The notes beneath the pieces are model-generated. The model was not told the origin of the DNA. It did not search any database and was given only the letters and a program-made list of their open reading frames with translations. Shown here piece by piece: positions 8,995 to 21,179 of a stretch of DNA of 64,000 nt. Each line of letters starts with the position of its first letter. The stretch's first letter is position 1. The position numbers and the translations under genes were made by a program. Origin of the DNA: Charina bottae (Eukaryota; Chordata; Lepidosauria; Squamata; Charinaidae); NCBI GenBank assembly GCA_023362775.1, contig JALMGJ010000015.1:10313501-10377500 (forward strand), in the 5' to 3' direction.

Positions 8995-11422
8995 ATAAGA
9001 TGAGACTCTCAGATGAGACCCTGAGACTCTCTTGTGCTGCCCCACTCTGCAGGGAGGCGGGACCCATTTGATTGGTCCACCCCCGGGTGACTGATTGACC
9101 CAGTGAGGTTTCAGAAGGAGCTGGGGGTTATTCCCGAGGACTTGCTTCACGGTCCAGTGGAGGTCCTGGCTGAAGCCTGGAATAAGGCAGTGGCCGGAGC
9201 CCTGGACAAGATCGCACCTATGCGACCTGTCCGGCCCTGTTTGGCCCATCACTCTCTATGGTTTACGGAAGAGTTAAGGGCTTTGAAGAGGGTTAAGAGA
9301 CGTCTAGAGCGCCGCTGGAGAAAGACGAAGACTGAATCTGACCGAACACAATCTAGAGCTGCAGTTAAGGCCTACCTTGTGGCGGTAAGAGCGGCGAAAC
9401 GTGAATATTTCTCCACTCTTATTGCGTCCGCAGAATTCCGCCCGACGGCCCTGTTTAAGATTACAAGATCGCTTTTGGATCGGGAGCAAGGGGAGACCCA
9501 TTTACAGGACTGATCGGAAGAGTTTTCTGAGCATCTGCAGGACAAAATCGTTCAGATTCATTCCAACTTGGACTCTAAGCATCAGACAAGATCTGGGGAG
9601 ATGCCAGAGGCTCATACTTACCATGTTATCTGGGAGCAGTTTGATCCTGTTGTGCCTGATGAAGTAGACAGGATCCTCCAGACTGTAAACGCCACCACAT
9701 GCCAACTTGACCCATGTCCCTCCTGGCTGGTGAAATCAGCTAGTGAGGTGACATGTGGCTGGGTCCAGGCGATTATAAATTCATCCTTGAGTGAGGGAGT
9801 GTTCCCGGCTGCGTTTAAGGAGGCGCTGGTGCACCCCCTCCTCAAGAAACCTTCCCTGGACCCTACCAACCTGGGCAATTTTTGCCCAGTCTCCCACCTT
9901 CCCTTTTTGGGAAAGGTGGTTGAAAAGGTGGTGGCGTTGCAACTCCAGAGGATTCTGGAGGAAACGGATTATCTGGACCCCTTCCAGTCAGTTTTCAGGC
10001 CGGGATATGGGATAGAGACCACATTGGTCGCACTTATGGATGATCTCTGGCGAGAGCGGGATGGAGGGAGTGCGTCCATCCTTGCTCTCTTAGATCTCTC
10101 AGCGGCTTTTGATACCATCAACCAGGGTATACTCTTGGGTGGCTCAGGGACTTCGGGGCGGGCGGCGTGGTTTTGCGCTGGTTCGCCTCCTTTCTCCAGG
10201 ACCGTTCCCAGTCGGTGTTGATAGGGGAGGAGAGAGCTGACCCGCGACCCCTGACTTGTGGGGTACCACAGGGGTCGGTTCTCTCTCCTCTCCTATTCAA
10301 CATCTACATGAAGCCGCTGGGCGAGATCATCCGCCACCATGGGATGAGGTATCACCAATATGCTGATGATACCCAGTTATACATCTCCATCCCGGGTGAA
10401 GTAAGTGATGCGGTCAATGCCTTATCTCAGTGCCTGGAGGCTGTGGGGGTCTGGATGGGGAACAACAGGCTTCAACTGAACCCTGGTAAGACGGAGTGGA
10501 TGTGGATTGACGGCCCCCCTGGATCCGGGAAGTTGTCATCTTTGATTCTGGGTGGGGTTGCACTACCCCACACAGATCCAGTGCGGAATCTGGGGGTTCT
10601 CCTGGACTCGCGACTCCTGCTCGAAGAGCAGGTAGCAGTCGTGGCCAGGAGGGCCTTTGCACAGCTTCGAGTTGTGCGCCAGTTACGCCCTTTCCTGGAT
10701 CGAGAGGCCCTCAGAACAGTCACTCATGCCCTTGTCATCTCCCATATGGACTACTGTAATGCGCTCTACATGGGGCTACCCTTGAGGAGTATCCGGAATC
10801 TTCAGCTGGTGCAGAATGCAGCAGCGCGAGCAGTTATGGGTGCTAGGAGATCGGCACATGTGACACCTCTGCTACGCGAGCTGCATTGGGTGCCAGTTTG
10901 CTTCCGGGTCCAATTCAAGGTGTTGGTGATTACCTTTAAAGCCCTACATGGCATAGGGCCAGGGTACCTGAGGGATCGTCTCATCCCGACAACGTCGGCC
11001 CGCCCCACCTGTGCATGCAGAGAGGGCATGCTTCGGAACCCCTCAACAAGAGAATTCCATCTAGCGGGGTCCAGAAGGCGTGCCTTCTCTGCAATAGTGC
11101 CCGCCCTATGGAATATCTTGCCCCCGGAGGTGAGATTGGCCCCCTCACTCCTGGCCTTTCGGAAGGCCCTTAAGACCTGGCTCTGCCACCTGGCCTGGGA
11201 CAACGGAGGTGGTAGTGCCTCTTGGGGTTGGCTGGCCCCGTAGCACCATGATCTACTCTGCGGTCCTTAATCCATCTTGGACTTTATTTATTTTATGCTT
11301 GTTGTGTTTTTAGATATTTTGTATAGTTTTTAAATTTTATTTGTTGTAACCTGCCCAGAGTCCCTTGTATGGGAGATGGGCCGGGGATAAATTGAACAAA
11401 TAAATAAATAAAATAAATAAAA
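8995..11422 (+). mobile_element. L2-clade LINE, 5'-truncated
   Basis: About 2.4 kb covering the region between endonuclease and RT, the whole RT, the C-terminal domain and the 3' UTR. It ends CTGCCCAGAGTCCCTTGTATG..GGATAAATTG then (AAAT)n, the usual L2-type tail in this window. ATAAGATG occurs at 8995-9002 and 11423-11430 and may be the target duplication, although part of it could belong to the tail. The endonuclease is missing. The related copies at 18440, 21180, 43115 and 49473 are all more decayed or shorter. Confidence 0.8.
9103..11243 (+). pseudogene. L2-type reverse transcriptase, broken
   Basis: Would encode the RT that copies LINE RNA at the target nick. 9103-9513 is the linker before RT (PVRPCLAHHSLWFTEELRAL). 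9568-10221 holds RT N-terminal motifs, including LDLSAAFDTI. 10167-11243 holds GVPQGSVLSPLLFNIYM, the catalytic YADDTQLY (YADD codons at 10359-10370) and the C-terminal block HMDYCNALYMGLPLRSIRNL with LRELHWVPVCFRVQFKVL. Lesions: an in-frame TGA at 9511, probably from CGA by CpG decay, and a frameshift near 10125-10140. All core RT motifs survive, so the copy is fairly young. L2 clade is preferred over CR1 from the YADDTQLY and ELHWVPV blocks. Confidence 0.82.
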
Positions 11423-11500
11423 ATAAGATGCTAAGCTTGATTAGTATTAACTTAGTCTGTGGTTTAATAAATTGTAAGAATCCTGTTTGATTGGTCTGTA

Positions 11501-11602
11501 AAAGGTAAAGGTAAAGGTTCCCACACACAGTCGTGTCCAACTTTAGGGGCTGGTGCTCATCTCCGTTTTTTAGCCGAAGAGCCAGCATTGTCCGAAGATG
11601 AA
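11501..11602 (-). mobile_element. tRNA-SINE (family S) 3' scrap
   Basis: Antisense copy of the family S tail: AAAGGTAAAGGTAAAGG at its left, then CAGTCGTGTCCAACTTTAG and AGCCGAAGAGCCAGCATTG. It ends abruptly at the start of the L1 fragment. Confidence 0.75.
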
Positions 11603-14281
11603 CAGAAGAAATGGTAAAGGCTTTCAAGAAAATTAGTAGTGGAAAAGCACCAGGACCAGATGGTCTGTCAGCAGCTTACTATAAATGTTTCGAAGATGAA
11701 TTATGTTTACCCTTACAGAAGACTATGAATTCGATTTTGGAAACAGGAACAATGCCAGAGACTTGGAAAGAAGCACATATAACATTGATCCCTAAAGAAC
11801 AACAAGATTTCACTTTAACTAAGAATTACAGACCAATATCTCTACTGAATAATGACTATAAGATTTTTACAACTATATTGGCAGAAAGAATGAAAAACAT
11901 TCTTAAGAACTTTATCCATCAAGATCAAGCAGGATTTCTGCCTAAGAGACAGATCCGTGACAATGTCCGAAATATATTAGATATATTGGAATATCTGGAA
12001 CAACATTATGAAAAACAAGCTGCCTTGATATTTATAGATGCTGAAAAAGCCTTTGATAATTTAAATTGGCCTTTTATGTTTAAAGTATTAGAAAATATGA
12101 ATTTTGGAGGAAACTTTATTAAATGGATTAGATCAATATATACTCCCCAATTTGCAAAAATAATTGTTAACGGAGAATTTAGCAAACTATGTGAAATCCA
12201 AAAAGGTACAAGACAAGGTTGTCCATTATCTCCACTTTTGTTTATATTGGTACTAGAGGTCTTATTGAGAGATGTTAGATAAGATGAAGGTATCCATGGC
12301 ATTAAGGTTAAAAAAGAAATTTATAAATTAAGAGCCTTTGCTGATGACTTAGTCTTTACTTTGGAGAATCCACTAGATGGAATTGAATTATTGATTCAGA
12401 AATTGAAAGACTTTGGATTGTTAGCAGGGTTTAAAGTGAACTTACAGAAAACAAACGTTTTGACTAAAAACATGGACTATTACCAACAAGAGAAATTGAA
12501 AGAAATAATGGGATATTCAATGGAAGAAAAAGTAAAATATTTGGGAGTATATTTAACAACTAAAAATGTTAAGTTCTTTAAGAATAATTATATTCCGCTT
12601 TGGACAGATATTAAAAAAGACTTGGATCAATGGGAAAAATTACAACTATCATTATTAGGTAGAATTTCAGCAATTAAAATGAATATTTTGCCAAGAATTT
12701 TATATCTTTTTCAAACATTACCTATATTGGCATCAGAAGAACCTTTCAAACAATGGCAGCAAGATATTTCTTAAATTTATTTGGCAAGGGAAAAAACCAA
12801 GAATAAAATATAAAGTCTTACAAGATTCAAAGGAAAGAGGCGGACTGGGTCTACCGGATCTGAAATTATATTATGCTGCTTGTTGTTTGGTATGGATTAA
12901 AGAGTGGATAGTTTTGACAAATGAAAAACTATTGAATTTGGAGGACCATGAATTAAGAAATGGATGGCATGGATATTTGTGGCATGACAAAGTGAAAGTT
13001 AATGTGGACTTTAAAAATCATTATATTAGAAGATTTTTGTTAAGAATTTGGAATAAATATAAACTAACTCTATGTTATAAAAGACCTTTATGGATTTCCA
13101 CCCAAGAAGCATTTCATAGAACAGAAGTAAGAGTTAAAGATAAATGGCTGACTTACAAAGACTTTTTAAAAAAAGAACAAGGACAAAATAAAACTAAATC
13201 AAAAGAAGAATTGGCCTCAGAAGGATATACTTTTCAATGGCTTTCATATATGCAACTTGTAGAAAAATTTAAATCAGATAAAAAAGAACTTGAATTTGAA
13301 CAAACCAAATCGGAATTTGAGATACAATTATGTGGGACAGATGATCATTTAATTGCTAAAATGTATAAATTATTGTTAAAAGGTGAAATGGTAGAGGAAC
13401 AAGTTAAAGATTGCATGATTAACTGGGCAAAAAATATTGGTCATAATATTCAAATGCAACAATGGGAAGACATGTGGAGTAAAGGACTAAAATTTACTTT
13501 GTGTTATAATTTGAAGGAAAATTTCTACAAGATGATGTACAGATGGTATATGACTCCACAAAAACTAGCTAAAATGTATGGGAATGTTTCCAACTTGTGT
13601 TGGAAATGTAAAAAAAAAGAGGGATCATTTTACCATATGTGGTGGACATGTGAGATTGCAAAGAAGTTTTGGACTCAAATACATTAATTGATGCAAAATA
13701 TTCTACAAATTCGAGTTCCATTTAAACCAGAATTATTTCTATTGGGAATATCAGAAGAACAAATAGGAAAACAATTTACAAGAATTACGCAATATATGAT
13801 TACAGCAGCAAGACTCATATATGCACAAAATTGGAAAAATCAGACTATACCTACGATACAGGACTGGATGTTAAAAGTAATGGATATGGCAGAAAATGAT
13901 AAATTGACATGTTTATTAAAAGAAAATTCAAATTATTATTTTCTTAAAGAGTGGAAACCATTAACAGACTATTTGCAAAACGCAGGGGGGGCAAAGCTTA
14001 TATGGGGATTTGAAGACTAAAATATATATAAATTGATATTTTAGACAAGAAATGTTTTTTTAATGTTATGAATAAACCTAGCATGTAAGATTGATTTTTT
14101 AAATCACTATGACCAGGGATAATTCAGAAGTTGACTAATTTCTTTGTTTCATCTTTTTCTTTTTTTTTCTTTACTTTACTACACTCTTTTTCTTCTTTCT
14201 TTGCTTTGTATTTCTATTTCTTTTTCTGTTTTCAACTTTTATCTATGTATATGTAAAACCTAATAATATATATATATATAA
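11603..14281 (+). mobile_element. L1-clade LINE, 5'-truncated
   Basis: An A/T-rich copy starting just before the RT domain and running through the ORF2 C-terminus and about 260 bp of 3' UTR, ending in a TA repeat and AAAAAGG. There is no clear poly(A) tail. The 5' end abuts an antisense SINE scrap. A-rich codon use contrasts with the G/C-rich L2 next door, as expected for L1. No target duplication was found. Confidence 0.8.
11604..14020 (+). pseudogene. L1 ORF2 (RT and C-terminal domain), broken
   Basis: ORF2 of L1 encodes endonuclease and reverse transcriptase; only RT onward is present. Motifs in order: GKAPGPDGLSAAYYKCF, PKEQQDFTLTKNYRPISLLN, FIDAEKAFDNLNWPFM, KGTRQGCPLSPLLFIL, catalytic FADDLVF (about 12334) and, near the end, a C-terminal Cys-rich block CWKCKKKEGSFYHMWWTC. 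Lesions: TAA at 12280, a frameshift near 12770 and TAA at 13685. Reading frames 11611-12282 and 12361-12774 are in register; 12887-13687 and 13688-14020 share another register. The copy is inactive. Confidence 0.82.
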
Positions 14282-15064
14282 AAAGGATTTATTGTGGTCC
14301 TATTTCTCAAGAGCTGTTCAGGTGTTCTTAAAAGTACAGGGGGCGGGGATGGCACAAGAGAAAAGCAGCATCTCCAAGGTATTTTTCAAAAAGGAATACA
14401 ATTAGTACAGTACTTTCCTGACAATCTCCATGAATATTGCCTGGAGACGTTGGCATATCACCTGCTACATTCTCTGTAAATCAATACCCCCCTGTCCTAC
14501 TTGGGCTGCTGCATATTGACAGAAAGTAAAATTAGCATGAAAGAGCTGTGCAAGATAATCTGTCTTTATGCTTCCTTTTTCTTTCTGGTCTCTTCTGCGT
14601 TATGCTTATTCTATTACTAGGGAAAATTGCTTCCTTGATTTCTTCCCTTGCCCTTTTGGAATTTCAAACAAATTACTATCAAGGATAATTGAAATGTTAG
14701 CCTTCCTGGTGGTGCTGGGATTAAATCTGAATGCTGTCACACTAGTAACAGTTAGTACATTGAACATTCACAAGAAAAGCAGGTGGGGGGAGGGGGGAGG
14801 GGAGGGGACAAAGTGTACTGAATTAATCAAATGTGTTCCTCTGAGAATTTGCCATTCCAGGAGTTTCACAGTGTGACAAGCGGAATGGAAAGCTGCTTAA
14901 GCTCTCAAGCATGCAAGCTAGTGCCACCTATTGGCATTTCAAAAAGTAACTCAGTGCAAAGGACGGCTTGCAAATTAATCTGGCATATGAGCATGTGCAA
15001 AGAGGGCTGGGGACTGAGCAAATAAGGGATTCTAAAGAGTAATGATATTAATAGGCATACAATA
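14282..15064. other. Non-coding interval
   Basis: No element recognised apart from the G-rich tract at 14785-14807. Confidence 0.45.
14785..14807 (+). other. G-quadruplex-prone motif
   Basis: G runs of 6, 6, 4 and 4 separated by single A residues; a strong canonical quadruplex pattern. Confidence 0.6.
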
Positions 15065-15262
15065 AGGTAAAGGTAAAGGTTTTCCCCTGCACAGTCGTGT
15101 CCGACTCTAGGGGGCGGTGCTCATCTCCGTTTCTTAGCCGAAGAGCCAGCGCTGTCCAAAGACGCTTCCGCGGTCATGTGGCCGCATGACGCATGCGGAA
15201 CGCTGTTACCTACCCACCAAAGTGGTACCTATTTATCTATTTGCATTTGCATGCTTTCGAAT
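15065..15262 (-). mobile_element. tRNA-SINE (family S), truncated
   Basis: Starts GGTAAAGGTAAAGGTTTTCCCC, then CAGTCGTGTCCGACTCTAG, and continues to TTTGCATGCTTTCGAAT where it stops. The tRNA-like head is missing. Read on the minus strand, the 3' tail contains GAGTCGGACACGACT, the same phrase as the BovB 3' end. Confidence 0.8.
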
Positions 15263-16298
15263 ATATATGCATGCAATACAGAACTGCAAATCCTTAGCTT
15301 CCATTAGACATTTTTCTGAAGTTTAGATTTTTCCCACTTTGTGCTCATAGATTAAGACATGTGGATACAGAACTTATATGGCAGCTCCATATTCTCATTG
15401 TCTAGTAATTGAACAGAGCAATAGACATTTGCTCTGGAAAAGGCTTTACTTACTGTTCCAGTTTGCAGTCATGGTAAACCATAATCTAGATTGCTTGATT
15501 TTGTCTTAGTGTATTTTGTGAACCCAGTCATTCTGGCTTCTAAGCAGGTTGCATAAACCAAACCAGGTGTAGTTTATTCAACAAACCCTGGTTATGTAAA
15601 CCATAGCTTGAAACTTTGAACCCAGTTAGGGAAAATAAAACAGAATTTCAAACAGCCTCAGAAAAACTCTTTCAGATTTTTCTAGTAATAAATCCTCCTT
15701 TGAGATTAGAAATATAACATATCAAGTTTTTGGTGGTAGCTTTCTGTGGGTGTGTGGGGTGTGTGTGATACTCCTTAGTGAAATACAAGAATCAGCATCA
15801 ATTCCACATTGGCAATGGAGAATCAGTAAACAGCCCAATGACGGTGAGGGGGAGAGGAGAGATACATTAGACCAGTGAAGCCTAGAGGCTGAGGCCATAT
15901 GGTATCTTTGCACTGCTTCAAAAACAGTTATTTACTTATATGTTCTTATGCTGTTATCTTGTATTTGGCAGCTAAAGTGATTTATTTCTGGCTCAACTGT
16001 GGAGTACTCAAAATAGCAAACATGTCAACCACCACACATCTTAAGTTTGCAGCTACAAAGCTGGTGGGTGATCTGCCTCCCTATTGAAGGAACTCTTATC
16101 TCATCCCATATTCCTGTTCCTAGACTTCAGCTGATGGAGAGTCTATTCTAAGTGGAAAGATTACTTAGTTGCATTACAAATTCACTCATAATGACCACTT
16201 TTTCTCCCTTTTACATACTATCCATAAATGCACAGCACCCTACAAATAGGACCAGGTTTGATCTCTGCTGTTCTGATTGCACATCCTTTTATTGCAAT
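15263..16298. other. No recognised feature
   Basis: A/T-rich, with a short TG-rich run near 15750-15770. No coding or repeat signal I can name. Confidence 0.4.
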
Positions 16299-16306
16299 GA
16301 CTAGGG

Positions 16307-16615
16307 CAGGGTTTCTCAACCAGGGTTCCGCGGAACCCTAGGGTTCTGCAAGAGGTCACTAGGGCTTCCCTGGGAGATCACAATTTATCTAAAAAATTAT
16401 TTCAAATTTGGGCAACTTCACATTAAAGAGGTAAGTTTCCTTCTTTATTTTTAGTTTAAGAACACTGTTAGTGTATATATACAGGCTTACACATGAAACA
16501 AATATACTAATTTTGTAACTTCTGCCCTATATTTGAGCCTGAATGTGCAGGGGTTCCCCGAGGCCTGAAAAATATTTCATGGGTTCCTCCAGGGTCAAAA
16601 GGTTGAGAAACGCTG
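16307..16615. mobile_element. hAT-type MITE with 8-bp target duplication
   Basis: A 309-bp element with inverted ends CAGGGTTTCTCAACC and GGTTGAGAAACGCTG. It is flanked on both sides by GACTAGGG (16299-16306 and 16616-16623), a perfect 8-bp target duplication as hAT transposases make. The subterminal GGTTCC..GGAACC palindrome is typical of such elements. There is no coding capacity. Confidence 0.85.
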
Positions 16616-16623
16616 GACTAGGG

Positions 16624-18082
16624 TGTTGGGGCAAGAGTCAAATCTCCTATCATCTACATATCATACTGGGTAACATTGGCTGACTCACTGTCCCTTAGCT
16701 TTTCTTCCTCATAGGGTTGTTGTGAATTTTAAAAAGAGGAGGAGAACCTTGACGGTTGTCCTGATATTCTTAGAAAATTGTGATATAAATGATGATGGTG
16801 ATGATGATGGTGATGATAATTTCCTAGTTCAGCTTCCTTCCATGTATGGAGATGATTCATGCATTTGACATCTTCACAATCTCTCAGTCCCAAATAAATT
16901 TCTAGCTATTATTCCAAGGAATGTGAAATTGAGCGGTACAATTCAATTTATTACAACTAGAATAAGGACGTGGAATTTAACGTGAAAGTTTTTTTTTACT
17001 GCCTCCTATGGGTGATAGTAAATGGTGGTCTGTTTAAAAGAATCCAAAGGAATATCCCTCTATGATACAAAGCATCAAAGTGAAGGCTCCTCTCATTTTT
17101 GTCAATAGAAAGCTAATGTTCCAGATGTATATAAGAAAGTGTAGGCAAGATTATATATGGAGACGGCCATGGGGGAAGAGAGGAGAGAAAAAGAGGGGAA
17201 AAGATGCAAACAACAAGCAAACTTGTGGGATCATTAACTAGCCAAGTCCTAAATAAAGAGCTGAGCAGAAAGGAGCTGACAAGCCTTCTATAAATTGTGT
17301 GGCTGGAGAACCTATTAAATCTGACAGAGAAAGGGGGGGGTCTGGATTGGTGAGGTGTCTGATTACACCTCGTTCTTTATTCCCTATTGACTTTGGATAT
17401 GCCATACCTTTCCATTTCCTGGAGAAATAAATTAAAAGTCAGAAGTAATTTGCCTGATGGAGGGTACAGGTGGGACTCCCCCCCCCCCCCTCTGAGGAAC
17501 ATTTGCACACTGAGAAATCCAATTTAACCCCTAGAGGGGGGATATCTTATTTTCTTTTGTTGACAGCTTTGTGGCAGCTAAAATAGGAACCTGATTAAAG
17601 AGAGACAGTGAGAGATTGAGGTCTTGTTCTAACAGAGGGAGGATCAAGGCCCTCTAATCTTATCTCCCTCTGCAGGGGGATGAACTGTCGATGCTGGCAG
17701 CGAGATAAACCTCACCTATTTGAAACCTGATGTTGACTGTGAGATAAGCCTCACCTATTTGAACCTATCAGAAGACCGATCAACACTCGCCTATGCCATG
17801 AGAAATGCAGAGATGAAGGGGAAGAGTTTTGCACATAGAAGCAGAGGTGCTAAATTACTTACTTCATTGCCAGATTCTCCAGCAGTTCTGGATCCAAGCA
17901 ATTGTGTGATATAACAGGAATCATCAGTTAATGGATGACTTAAACTGGAAAAAATTCCCCATCTGTCAGCATAGCTCATAGGATGACCTGGGATCCTTCA
18001 CTTTTTCTAAACTTATCTTACCCCACTAGATTGTTGTGGGAATAAATAAGGGAAGACCCCCATGTCAGCAAATTTAACACGC

Positions 18083-18083
<1 letters not shown>
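16624..18083. other. Non-coding interval
   Basis: Contains a short GATGAT run near 16790-16815, homopolymer G (about 17333) and C (about 17480) tracts, and no recognised gene. The phrase GATAAACCTCACCTATTTGAA/GATAAGCCTCACCTATTTGAA occurs twice about 40 bp apart near 17704 and 17742. Confidence 0.45.

Positions 18084-18160
<77 letters not shown>
18084..18160. repeat. (CT)n(GT)n compound microsatellite
   Basis: About 24 CT units run directly into about 14 GT units. The left flank AAATTTAACACGCAC recurs at 18189-18203 beside a shorter CT run, indicating a local duplication of about 119 bp. Confidence 0.92.
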
Positions 18161-18162
<2 letters not shown>

Positions 18163-18229
18163 CAGCTAACTCAGATGTTCAGCTAACTAAATTTAACACG
18201 CACTTCTCTCTCTCTATCAGCTAACAATG

Positions 18230-18291
18230 GCTGATCTCAGATGCTAAGAAGGGTTGGTCCTGACTATTTGCATGGGGGACGGCCTGGGAGT
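18230..18291 (+). mobile_element. 5S-rRNA-like SINE fragment
   Basis: GCTGATCTCAGATGCTAAG, then GGGTTGGTCCTGACTATTTG and CATGGGGGACGGCCTGGG, resemble the 3' half of vertebrate 5S rRNA including the internal control region. The 5' half is absent, so this is not a 5S gene. 5S-derived SINEs are known in squamates. A TCTG microsatellite follows. Confidence 0.6.
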
Positions 18292-18316
18292 TCTGTCTGT
18301 CTGTCTGTCTATCTGC
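18292..18316. repeat. (TCTG)n microsatellite
   Basis: Short TCTG array directly after the 5S-like fragment. Confidence 0.8.
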
Positions 18317-18439
18317 ATTCCACTCAATTAAACAAACTCCAAATTTATACTCCTAAGAACAATGTTTAAAAATGACAGAATAAACAAGAAAGCAACCCTG
18401 CCAAACACCTGAAGCCCCAAATCTGTGAATGAAAAGCAG

Positions 18440-19660
18440 AGTCTTTACCACCTTCTTAAATCTTAAAAGTATAGAGACCATTTGATCCTCAGACTGTTCC
18501 AAAGAGATAGAGCTATCCCAGAAAAACTCTGCTTCCCAGCTCCTTCCTCTTTACTGTCCAGAGGGGAAGGAAGATGAGCCATCCCTTCCAAGGCTGATTG
18601 TACGAGACCAGCCGATTCTGTTTCGGGAGGAAAAAAGGTCCTGCAGGTAACATAGATCAAACTCTGTAGTGTTTTATAGGTCAAAAATAGCACTTTGAAT
18701 TATACTTAGAAATATTGTATGTTGGCAACCAGTGTGGTGGCTAGAGTACAGGTGCAGCGCTTCTGTAACGGGCTCTCACTCACCAGCACACCGGCTGCTT
18801 CATTTTGCACCAAATGAACTTCCTGAGTGGCCTTCAAAGGAATATCCAAGTACAGCAAATTACAATCGTTCACTCTCAATTCACTCTCAAGATAATGAAG
18901 AGATGAGTATCTGTCACTAAGGCTTGCTGCTCCAAAAATGGAACAAATTCCCCCATCCACAGATTCTACCTGTCAGTCAAGCAGAAATTATGAGCCTATG
19001 AAAGCCCCCAAGTCATGGACCTGCTTCTTGAGGAGGAGAAAAACACCATCCAGCGCTACTGAACTCTATATTCTCTAAATTGTTGGATTTCTCTGGTTCT
19101 CTTGATACCTCAATTCTTTAGAGCCTTCAGATATTTCTTGAGGACATCTTCTGTTTCTCCTGTTCAGCCTGGGATGAAGATATGTAATTTGGTATCATTA
19201 ATGTACTGATGATACTTCATTGTGAAGCTGACAAATGACATCTCCTTGAGGTTCCCTATAAATAGTTGTAACAACATGGGGGAGAGAAGTGAGCCCTGTG
19301 GCATCCCATATACAGTAAAGTACCCAAGTGTTTATCAATCTCTCATTACTGCTGACACATTTGAAGGAGCAGAGCTACTACAGAACAGTGTGCCAACCCC
19401 TGTAGACAATCCAGAAGGATACAATGCGAGGTGGTATCAGACACTTCTTAGATATCTAATAGGACCAGGAAGGCCACAGTTTCTCAATCTGCAAAAGCAG
19501 TCCTACCATTTTCTTCAAAATCTTCCCTAAGCAGGCAAGGTTGGAGAGCATGTTGGAATGATCTGGTGTCTTTAGGAAGGGATACAGCACCACCACCTTC
19601 AAGATAGTATGTATAACCCTGCCAAAGAAGTGTTAACTATGTTTTGAATCCAGCAGCACA
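18440..19660 (-). mobile_element. Ancient antisense L2-type LINE, heavily decayed
   Basis: No long frame survives, but the minus strand still shows RT landmarks in the right order. A diverged N-terminal block (VVLYPFLKTPDHSN) lies near 19580. MPQGSLLSP lies near 19280-19310 and the YADD position reads YINDTKLHIF near 19175-19215. LLYLDIPLKATQEVHLVQNE lies near 18770-18850, matching ALYMGLPLRSIRNLQLVQNA in the copy at 8995. Catalytic aspartates are partly lost. The element may extend to about 20300, where similarity fades. Confidence 0.68.
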
Positions 19661-21179
19661 TACTGCACCTATCAAAGCAGCTGGACAGGGCATGGTGCCA
19701 CCACACAGATGACAGAAGACATGATTCTAAGAACACTATCTACTTCTCAGAGTCCACAAAATCACACACATGTCAGAAACTCTGCAAAGCATCATCCCAG
19801 TTACCTTATTGATCCTGCTAATGTGGAGTCTATGTCAGAATGAATATAGCAAAATGATCTTATCAGCAAAAGAAGATGACACTACCATCACCCTGGCCTT
19901 TGAGTCACAACTGTTGACAAACCGGAAACTCAGCTAGGCAAAGCTCAGGTGGGACTACATCCCCCTCCTTGTCCAACTAGGTCTCAAATTTATGGAGGTA
20001 CAAGTTCTTCTTACACACAGAGCTGGAATTCACTTGGCAACCTGAGGTCAAGTCACCAAGCAATGTGGAATCCAGAACATGGGGGAAAGGCAGTTTGTCT
20101 CGAAGAAGTTACCAACATCAACTTGCCAGTCTTCTTTTTCCTAGAATGGAGAGCTCATCACCTCTGCCCATCACTGTGTTAATATGTTATGTCCTAATCC
20201 ACCTAGCATCACAGACCTTTTCCCTAATTATGTTTTTTGGAGCATTCCCTCCAGAAGGCAGTCTTCCCACCAGCCACCTGCTAAAAGATTGATCTAGCTG
20301 TCAGAAGTCTGGCCTTTCCTGCCAGCTGAAACAATCCATTCCCAAAGTCACTTACAATTTACCATGTCACCTTTTTTGATGGAAATAACATTTGAAAACT
20401 GTACTCAAGAGATGCTTCTCCACAGTGGACTGAATCTAAGTTCAAAGCCTTCTGAAGTGATTTGGTGACTCAAAGGGAGTCAGAGCCACAGAAAGTCATT
20501 CTGAAAAAAAAAATGAAAGCATGCATTCTCATTCTCCAAATAAGGAAGGGAAAAAAAGAGCTAGGGAAGGGAAAAGGAGAAACAAACAGTACCTTTTAGG
20601 TCAAAACAACAATTGCACAACTTCTAGGCATGATAGACTCTTGATAATGCTCAGGTTAGAAATTAATCATGAGATACCTTCTGGGAAAGTTTAATAAAGC
20701 TACATGACTGTACTGCTAAATCAAGAGTTCAAGCATATTTGCAAATCATTTTCCTTGTGCATATTATTTGTAAGGATAGATGTAGTGGTATAATCTTACA
20801 GCCTGCAGGGTTAAAGTGTGTGTTAGGGATGATTACCTTTGCACAAGGAACACATTATAACACTGCAGATAACCCGATATTTACGTAATCCTCTATCATG
20901 GAACCAAAAGGTATCTTTCTTGTGTTCTGACTTAAAATATGAGGCACATCTCTTGTATGCACTATTTGTTTGTTTGTTTATTTATTTATTTTTGGTATAC
21001 TGTGTAACTAGGGTATTAGCTGAGATATACAACTACAAGATATGTTCTTCTGATGACTTTGTAGGAATCATATTTGTAATTGACAGTCATGAGGTGACGG
21101 TTGCAGTCAATTTCCTGGTGGATTACTGATCACTTTGTTGAGGATTATTTCATGTTTTGAATTGTTGAAATTCCAGCAA
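19661..21179. other. Non-coding interval
   Basis: Possibly the decayed 5' part of the antisense L2 in its left third; the rest shows no recognisable element. A short TTTG/TTTA run lies at 20967-20992. Confidence 0.35.

Noticed and set aside
18230..18291. Functional 5S rRNA gene
   Set aside because: Only the 3' half is present, with mismatches, and it merges into a microsatellite.
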